Source: Acidobacteriota bacterium (GTDB lineage Bacteria > Acidobacteriota > Polarisedimenticolia > Gp22-AA2). From it: DNA of 34,176 bases. How positions within the stretch are numbered: position 1 is the first letter of the stretch; every line of letters starts with the position of its first letter. Of this stretch, positions 29,783-34,176 are shown piece by piece. The notes under the pieces are model-generated. The model did no database searches. It worked only from the letters and a program-made list of their open reading frames with translations, and was not told the origin of the DNA. Both the position numbers and the translations under genes were made by a program. The DNA lies in NCBI GenBank assembly GCA_003223165.1, contig QHXZ01000010.1:1-34176 (forward strand), read 5' to 3'.

Positions 29783-30796
29783 ATGGATCACGTCGGCGAC
29801 TTCCTGAGGCACCTCCAGTTCGGCGTCAACGCCTCGCCCCAGACGGTGCGTTGCTACCGGGCCGACCTCGACGAGTTCCAGTCCTTCCTGAGGACGCGCC
29901 TGCTGCACGGGGCGCGCGCCTCCCTGACGGCCGTCGATCACCTGGCGGTCCGCGCCTACCTCTCCTTCCTGCACGCGCGCGGCGTCAGCCGGGCCACGGT
30001 CGCCCGCAAGCTCGCCTCCTTGCGCTCCTTCTACCGCCACCTGGTGCGCGGCGGCGTGCTGGCGCGCAGCCCCGCGGCGCTGGTGGCCACCCCCAAGGCG
30101 GAGAAGCGGCTTCCCCATCCGATGACGCGGGATGAGGTAGAATCGCTGCTCGACTCCGCCTTCGGCATGAGCGTGCGGGACATGCGTGATCGGGCGATCC
30201 TCGAGCTGCTGTACGCGACCGGCATCCGCGTCGGAGAGCTGGTCGGCGCCGATCTGGGGGACCTCGATCTGGGCGGGCCGGACGGTGACGGCATGCTGCG
30301 GGTGCTCGGCAAGGGGAGGAAGGAGCGGATGGTGCCGGTCGGGACCAAGGCGGTCGCGGCCCTGCGAGCCTACCTGGGCCTGCGCCGGGAGCTGAGCGGC
30401 GCGCCGCGCCGGCCGCGCGGGGGCTCGGCGGGAGGTCCCCCCGGACGCCGGGCGGGTGACCGCGACGCGCTCTTCCTCAACGCGCGCGGGGGGCGGCTGA
30501 CCGACCGCAGCGTGCGGCGCATCCTCGACGCGCGCCTGCGGCGCGCCGCGGTGCTCACCCACGTCTCGCCCCACTCGCTGCGCCATTCCTTCGCCACGCA
30601 CATGCTCGACGCCGGCGCCGATTTGCGCTCGATCCAGGAGCTGCTCGGCCATGCCTCGCTGTCCACCACGCAGAAGTACACGGCGGTCACCACGCGCCGC
30701 CTGCTCGAGGTCTACAACCGGGCCCACCCCCGCTCGGGCCGCCGGCCGCCTCCTCGCCCCCCCGGGACGCCGGGCCCCTCAGGAGCCGCGCGATGA
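29783..30796 (+). CDS. xerC: Tyrosine recombinase XerC
   Basis: A 337-residue site-specific recombinase of the chromosome-dimer resolution type, acting at dif with XerD. A SAM-like core-binding domain (about 1-95) precedes the catalytic domain with all six residues: Arg149 (TGIRVGEL), Lys177 (GKGRKERMVP), His264 and Arg267 (HSLRHSFATHML), His290 (LLGHASLSTT) and Tyr299. It is some 35 residues longer than usual, because of an Arg/Gly/Pro-rich insertion (about 203-228) in the catalytic domain and a Pro/Arg tail. An ATG at 29783 is preceded by GGGA; a TAGAAT hexamer at 29769-29774 would make it nearly leaderless. The stop overlaps the start of the next gene (ATGA). It could be a XerD or integrase-like paralogue, but no phage genes are near. 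Confidence 0.93.
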   Translation: MDHVGDFLRHLQFGVNASPQTVRCYRADLDEFQSFLRTRLLHGARASLTAVDHLAVRAYLSFLHARGVSRATVARKLASLRSFYRHLVRGGVLARSPAALVATPKAEKRLPHPMTRDEVESLLDSAFGMSVRDMRDRAILELLYATGIRVGELVGADLGDLDLGGPDGDGMLRVLGKGRKERMVPVGTKAVAALRAYLGLRRELSGAPRRPRGGSAGGPPGRRAGDRDALFLNARGGRLTDRSVRRILDARLRRAAVLTHVSPHSLRHSFATHMLDAGADLRSIQELLGHASLSTTQKYTAVTTRRLLEVYNRAHPRSGRRPPPRPPGTPGPSGAAR

Positions 30797-31824
30797 GCCG
30801 CAGGCGGCGCGACACGCAGATCCTCGCCCGGCGCAAGGGGCGGGCGCGGCGCAGCCGCCGGCCGGTGGTCTGGCCGATCGCCGGCACGGGCGCCAAGGGC
30901 GGCGCGGCCCGCCCGCAGGCCGGACGGGTCGTGACCCTGACGGCGGCGCGCCGCAGGGCGGCGGCGCGAAAGCGGCTGCAGAAGGGGACGCGGAGCGCGC
31001 CCGCCCTGCCGATCGACGCGGAGCGCTCTGCCGCGGACTTCCATCTGGCCGCCTGCGTTTCCTGCGCGCGCGCCGGCGGACGCGTCATCATGGACTACTG
31101 GGGCAAGCGCGGCAGCTTCGCGGTGCACGAGAAGGGGCGCAACGACTACGTCACCATCGTGGATCGCGAGGCCGAGGCGGCGATCCTGCGCCTCGTCCGC
31201 GACCGTTTCCCGGACCACGCCATCATGGCCGAGGAATCGGCCCCCACGGAGGGCACGGTCGGGTACCGGTGGTACATCGATCCCCTCGACGGCACCACCA
31301 ACTACGTCCACGGCTATCCGCTGTTCAGCGTCTCGGTCGCCGTCGCCGACCCGCAGGGGATGCGAGCGGGCGTGGTCTACGACCCGCTGCGCGACGAGAT
31401 GTTCTCCGCCGCCCGCGGCGCCGGGGCCTTCCTCAACGGCGAGCCGATCCGCATCGCGCCCGTCGAGAAGCTTTCCCAGGCCCTGCTGGTCACCGGGATC
31501 CCGTTCCGCTCCCTGTCCCGCCTCGACCCGTACGTGGCCTCGTTCAAGGCCTTCATCCAGAACGCCGCCGGCATCCGCCGCGACGGCTCCGCCGCGATCG
31601 ACCTGGCCTACGTGGCCTGTGGCAGGCTGGACGGCTTCTGGGAGATGGCGTTGTCCCCTTGGGATGTGGCGGCGGGCAGCCTCATCGTGCAGGAGGCGGG
31701 GGGGTTCGTCAGCGACTTCCAGGGGCGGGACGACTACCTGGCCAGCGGGGACATCGTGGCCGCGGGACCACAGGTGCACGCCGACATGCTGCGCATCATC
31801 AAGGACTGCTACCGAAAGGCGTAG
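30793..31824 (+). CDS. Inositol-monophosphatase family protein (SuhB-like) with basic N-terminal extension
   Basis: The catalytic part (from about residue 78) is a metal-dependent sugar-phosphatase fold: DYVTIVDREAE, metal ligands in AEESAP (Glu147-148), DPLDGTTN (Asp163, Asp166) and SPWDVAAG. It would hydrolyse inositol-1-phosphate or a related phosphomonoester; in E. coli, SuhB also takes part in rRNA transcription antitermination. Unusually, about 75 residues precede it, very rich in Arg, Lys, Ala and Gly (MSRRRRDTQI...ARRRAAARKRL) and probably disordered and nucleic-acid binding. The ATG at 30793 overlaps the xerC stop (ATGA) and has AGGAG at 7 bases, so the extension is likely translated. 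343 residues against about 265 for the family. Confidence 0.9.
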   Translation: MSRRRRDTQILARRKGRARRSRRPVVWPIAGTGAKGGAARPQAGRVVTLTAARRRAAARKRLQKGTRSAPALPIDAERSAADFHLAACVSCARAGGRVIMDYWGKRGSFAVHEKGRNDYVTIVDREAEAAILRLVRDRFPDHAIMAEESAPTEGTVGYRWYIDPLDGTTNYVHGYPLFSVSVAVADPQGMRAGVVYDPLRDEMFSAARGAGAFLNGEPIRIAPVEKLSQALLVTGIPFRSLSRLDPYVASFKAFIQNAAGIRRDGSAAIDLAYVACGRLDGFWEMALSPWDVAAGSLIVQEAGGFVSDFQGRDDYLASGDIVAAGPQVHADMLRIIKDCYRKA

Positions 31825-31835
31825 AGCGTCTGGAG

Positions 31836-31861
31836 GGCCGGACGCTTCAGGCCGTCCGGCC
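31836..31861. terminator. Hairpin between convergent genes
   Basis: GGCCGGAC (31836-31843) pairs perfectly with GTCCGGCC (31854-31861) across a 10-base loop. It sits 12 bases after the phosphatase stop and overlaps the last codons of pdxA, so it could serve both directions. No U tract follows on either strand, so efficiency is uncertain. Confidence 0.4.
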
Positions 31862-32899
31862 GGCGCCCGGCGCGAGGCGGGCCGCCAGCAGGATCGCCTC
31901 CGCCAGGCTGCCGGGGTCGGCCGTGCCGCGGCCGGCGATCTCGTAGGCCGTGCCGTGGTCGACCGAGGTGCGCAGGAAGGGCAGGCCGAGGGTCATGTTG
32001 ACGGCGCCGCCGAAGGAGCGCGCCTTGACCGCGATGGTGGCCTGGTCGTGATAGAGGGCCAGGACCGCGTCGAACTCTCCCCTGGCGGCCCGCACGAAGA
32101 GGGTGTCGGCCGGGAAGGGGCCCGAGACGTTCGCCCCCGAGGCGCGGGCCGCCTCGACCGCCGGCACCAGGATCTCCCGCTCCTCGGTCCCGAACATCCC
32201 CCCCTCGCTGGCGTGCGGGTTGAGCGCGCAGACCGCGATGCGCGGGTCCCCCCCGAACCACCGGCGGTACTCGGAGCGGGCGAGCGCGAGGCGCCGTTCG
32301 ATCGCGCCCTGCGCCAGCGAGGCGATCGCCTCGCGCAGCGCCTGATGGACGGAGAGCAGGATGACCTTGAGGTCGCGCGATACGAACATCATGGCAACCT
32401 GGTCGCGCTCCAGGCCGCAGAGATCGGCCAGAAGCTCGGTGTGGCCCGGATAGTCGTGGCCGGCCAGGCGCATGGCCGTCTTGCTCAGGGGGGCGGTGGC
32501 GACGGCGCTCGCCACGCCGCCACGCACCAGCGCCACCGCCTGCTTGACGTACATGACCGCGCTGCGCCCTCCGGCCGCCGTCGCACCGGGGGCGGAGGGG
32601 GTCTCGGGGCGGTTGCGCATGTCCTGAAAGGCGGGCCCGGAAGGCCAGCCCGCCACCGCCAGGCCGTCTCCCTGCTTGGAGCCCCATTCCTGCGACGAGC
32701 GCGACACCTCCGGCCAGGATGCCGGGTCGCCGCCGGTCCCGCCCGGCAGGCCCCGCGCCACCCCCAGCAGGTGCTCGCGGTCGCCGATCAGCAGGGGGCG
32801 ACAGGCCTCGAGCACGGCAGGCGACTGGGCTGCCTTGAGACAGATCTCCGGTCCGACCCCGAACGGGTCGCCGGTGGTCACGGCGATGATCGGCTTCAT
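31847..32899 (-). CDS. pdxA: 4-hydroxythreonine-4-phosphate dehydrogenase
   Basis: PdxA oxidises 4-phosphohydroxy-L-threonine in the DXP-dependent route to pyridoxal phosphate. Conserved pieces are TTGDPFGVGPE (usually GDPAGIGPE), ATAPLSK, the metal and substrate site DYPGHTELLA, ALNPHASEGG (usually NPHAGE), ALYHDQ and SVDHGTAYEIAGRGTA. The 350-residue length is slightly long because of a non-conserved insertion (about 55-105). The ATG at 32899 gives the canonical N-terminus; its ribosome binding site is weak. It lies 61 bases after hfq in the same direction, so the two may share the promoter at 33504-33532. PdxA and its paralogue PdxA2 are similar; the window cannot separate them fully. Confidence 0.93.
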   Translation of the reverse strand: MKPIIAVTTGDPFGVGPEICLKAAQSPAVLEACRPLLIGDREHLLGVARGLPGGTGGDPASWPEVSRSSQEWGSKQGDGLAVAGWPSGPAFQDMRNRPETPSAPGATAAGGRSAVMYVKQAVALVRGGVASAVATAPLSKTAMRLAGHDYPGHTELLADLCGLERDQVAMMFVSRDLKVILLSVHQALREAIASLAQGAIERRLALARSEYRRWFGGDPRIAVCALNPHASEGGMFGTEEREILVPAVEAARASGANVSGPFPADTLFVRAARGEFDAVLALYHDQATIAVKARSFGGAVNMTLGLPFLRTSVDHGTAYEIAGRGTADPGSLAEAILLAARLAPGAGRTA

Positions 32900-32960
32900 C
32901 GGTTGGAGCGTCCGGCGGTGCGGACCATGGAACGGACGGCCGGTCGGGTGATGGAGGCTC

Positions 32961-33356
32961 TCAGATACCGTCGGAGCTGGTCGACTTGCCGCCCTCCAGC
33001 TCCTCGGCCTTGTACATGTACTTGATGCAGTCCTTCATCACCATGAGATTGGGCGCGCCCTGCCGGTTGACCTTGATGCAGTTGCGGTCGTACCACTCGA
33101 TGACACCGCGGAGCTCCTCGCCGTCCTTGAGGACGACGACCATCGGAGTCCGGCTGTTCATCTGCTTGAGGTAGTAGAACGCCTCCGCATTGGTCTGCTC
33201 CGGAGGGACCTGCTTCCGCCGCGGCTGGCGGGGCGAGAGCCTGTCCTTGAGCTCCGAAAGGTTGGGCCGGATCAGCTTGCGGTTCGCCTGATCGTCACCC
33301 CTCCGCTCCGGGGCACCGGCTACCGGCTCTTGATTTCCCGTATCGTAACGACGCAT
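32961..33356 (-). CDS. hfq: Divergent Hfq / Sm-like RNA chaperone
   Basis: 131 residues. The C-terminal half (about 55-116) reads as an Hfq-type Sm fold: a helix [17 protein letters not shown], Sm1 strands [20 protein letters not shown] and Sm2 strands with [13 protein letters not shown]. Compared with E. coli, ESFDQF becomes EWYDRN and the YKHAIST element becomes MKDCIKY, so the U-binding His of the KH motif is missing. The first 55 residues are a polar, basic extension ([19 protein letters not shown]) not found in typical 70-100 residue Hfq. Hfq binds sRNA and mRNA; this one would be a non-standard member. The ATG at 33356 has GGGAGA 10 bases upstream. The gene symbol is given for family, with moderate certainty. 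Confidence 0.78.
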   Translation of the reverse strand: MRRYDTGNQEPVAGAPERRGDDQANRKLIRPNLSELKDRLSPRQPRRKQVPPEQTNAEAFYYLKQMNSRTPMVVVLKDGEELRGVIEWYDRNCIKVNRQGAPNLMVMKDCIKYMYKAEELEGGKSTSSDGI

Positions 33357-33503
33357 TGAAGCGAGTCTCCCGCTCGTGAGAGAACCTGTCTCGAAGATCC
33401 CGCCCGGGGCCCCCGACAGGAGAGCGCGGCCCCGCGCAGACCCTGCACCAGAGTCACCGCAACGTTCCGGCTGGTTAAGGTCTGGAGACGCGAAACTGCG
33501 TTC

Positions 33504-33532
33504 ATGCTATCACAGGTCCGCGCGGTTTCCAA
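33504..33532 (-). promoter_or_regulatory. Promoter of hfq-pdxA
   Basis: On the minus strand TTGGAA (33532-33527), 17 bases, TAGCAT (33509-33504). The predicted start near 33497 leaves a leader of about 140 bases rich in short GC stems, long enough for post-transcriptional control. Confidence 0.5.
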
Positions 33533-33571
33533 CACGCAGATGCTCCGGCGCACGGGCACCGCGGATCCCCA

Positions 33572-34176
33572 TCAGGGGCGCTCGGGCGGGGGCTCGGGCG
33601 GGGGCTCGGACTTGGCGGTGAGGGGAGAAACCACGAGGAACTTCTTGTACTTGGGCATCACCTCGACCTGGCTCTCCTTCCAGAGGCGGCGCAGGTACGT
33701 GTCGTAGCGCGGGCGGAATTTCTCCAGACGGACGGAGTCGTAGATGGCGTCATGCACCTCCGCCGGGGTCTTGACCACCTTGGGCGTCTTGTTTTCGAGG
33801 CGGACGAGGTGGAACGAGCGGCCGGTGTCGATCGGGTCGCTCACCTCCCCCTCCTGCAGCGCAAAAACGGCCGCGGCGATGCCGGCGTGCAGGTCGGAGG
33901 CGGGCAGCGGGCCCAGGAGCCCTCCCGAGTCCTTGGTCCCCGCTTCCGAGTAGCGCTTCACGAGGTCCACGTAATCGGCGCCGCCCTTCCATTCGCGCAC
34001 GATCCCCTGGGCGCGCGACAGCGCCTCGGCCCGCGTGGCGTCCTCGTAGAACAGGACGATCTCCCGGAAGGTCACCGTGGGAGCCGTCTCGTATTCTTTG
34101 TGGTGCTCGTCGTAGTGGTCTTGGATCTCGCGCTCGCTCACGCTGATCTTGCGCTTGACCTCGTAGTTGATGACCT
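33572..34176 (-). CDS. Parvulin-type peptidyl-prolyl isomerase / SurA-like foldase, N-terminus beyond the window
   Basis: The reading frame is open through position 34176 (…VINYEVKRKISVSEREIQDHY), so the GTG-like start at 34141 is internal and the gene begins outside the window. The 201 residues seen comprise the helical SurA-type linker (VSEREIQDHYDEH) and one parvulin domain (about TVTFREIVLF to HLVRLENKTP), with the landmarks YSEAGTKDSGGLLG and FALQEGEVSDPI. A helical tail and a Pro/Glu-rich end (PPPEPPPERP) follow. The function is folding of outer-membrane or secreted proteins in the periplasm, useful for the barrel protein at 12101-13843. The next gene downstream, hfq, is 215 bases away with its own promoter. 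Confidence 0.9.
   Translation of the reverse strand, partial: VINYEVKRKISVSEREIQDHYDEHHKEYETAPTVTFREIVLFYEDATRAEALSRAQGIVREWKGGADYVDLVKRYSEAGTKDSGGLLGPLPASDLHAGIAAAVFALQEGEVSDPIDTGRSFHLVRLENKTPKVVKTPAEVHDAIYDSVRLEKFRPRYDTYLRRLWKESQVEVMPKYKKFLVVSPLTAKSEPPPEPPPERP

Noticed and set aside
33320-33559. 79-codon minus-strand frame in the hfq leader
   Set aside because: It overlaps the predicted hfq promoter and start, with no domain and no good ribosome binding site.
1-34176. Search for tRNA, rRNA, CRISPR, insertion sequences, toxin-antitoxin or phage genes
   Set aside because: Nothing in the sequence supports any of these; xerC has the residues of a housekeeping recombinase and no mobile context.

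Overview
The window is GC-rich (clearly well above 60 percent by eye; not computed) with densely packed genes on both strands. It comes from a Gram-negative (diderm) bacterium: it encodes an outer-membrane beta-barrel protein, a lipoprotein, a SurA-type periplasmic foldase and Hfq. Folate/FAD-dependent TrmFO, an accD-folC pair, dprA-topA and xerC in one neighbourhood suggest Acidobacteriota or a related deep, soil-type lineage. That placement is inference from gene content; there is no rRNA gene to confirm it.

Region 1 (1-2256, minus strand): a secreted subtilisin-family protease, cut by the window edge. Its leader holds a well-formed cyclic-di-GMP-I (GEMM) riboswitch at 1805-1879. Just upstream is a sigma-54 type -24/-12 element, with a 16-base inverted repeat about 85-100 bases upstream of the predicted start. 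Region 2 (2228-4727, plus): accD and folC behind a good sigma-70 promoter.

Region 3 (4770-16827, minus): a signalling and polysaccharide block. From its promoter at 16834-16863 it reads: TPR plus glycoside-hydrolase-like barrel protein, TPR plus YaiO-type outer-membrane barrel, single-domain receiver, membrane-anchored HEAT-repeat protein, and processive GT2 glycosyltransferase. Then, behind a separate promoter, come a REC-REC-GGDEF-EAL protein and a MASE1 histidine kinase. The first five look like a synthase-dependent exopolysaccharide machine (architecturally like Pga or Bcs), with a receiver and a HEAT protein where those systems use PilZ or PgaD-type c-di-GMP inputs. This is the best candidate here for an undescribed system. 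With the riboswitch-controlled protease it makes a c-di-GMP-centred surface programme.

Region 4 (16857-27136): dprA, topA, a TPR-tailed GT-C membrane glycosyltransferase with a small secreted unknown protein, trmFO, a secreted unknown protein, a HAD-IIA phosphatase and a SAM methyltransferase. Region 5 (27087-34176): an Rcp1-type response regulator, a small Ala/Pro/Gln-rich lipoprotein with its own strong promoter and terminator, a divergent ATP-type PEP carboxykinase, xerC coupled to an inositol-monophosphatase family gene with a basic N-terminal extension, pdxA, a divergent Hfq, and a partial parvulin-type foldase. No tRNA, rRNA, CRISPR array, insertion sequence or prophage gene was seen.
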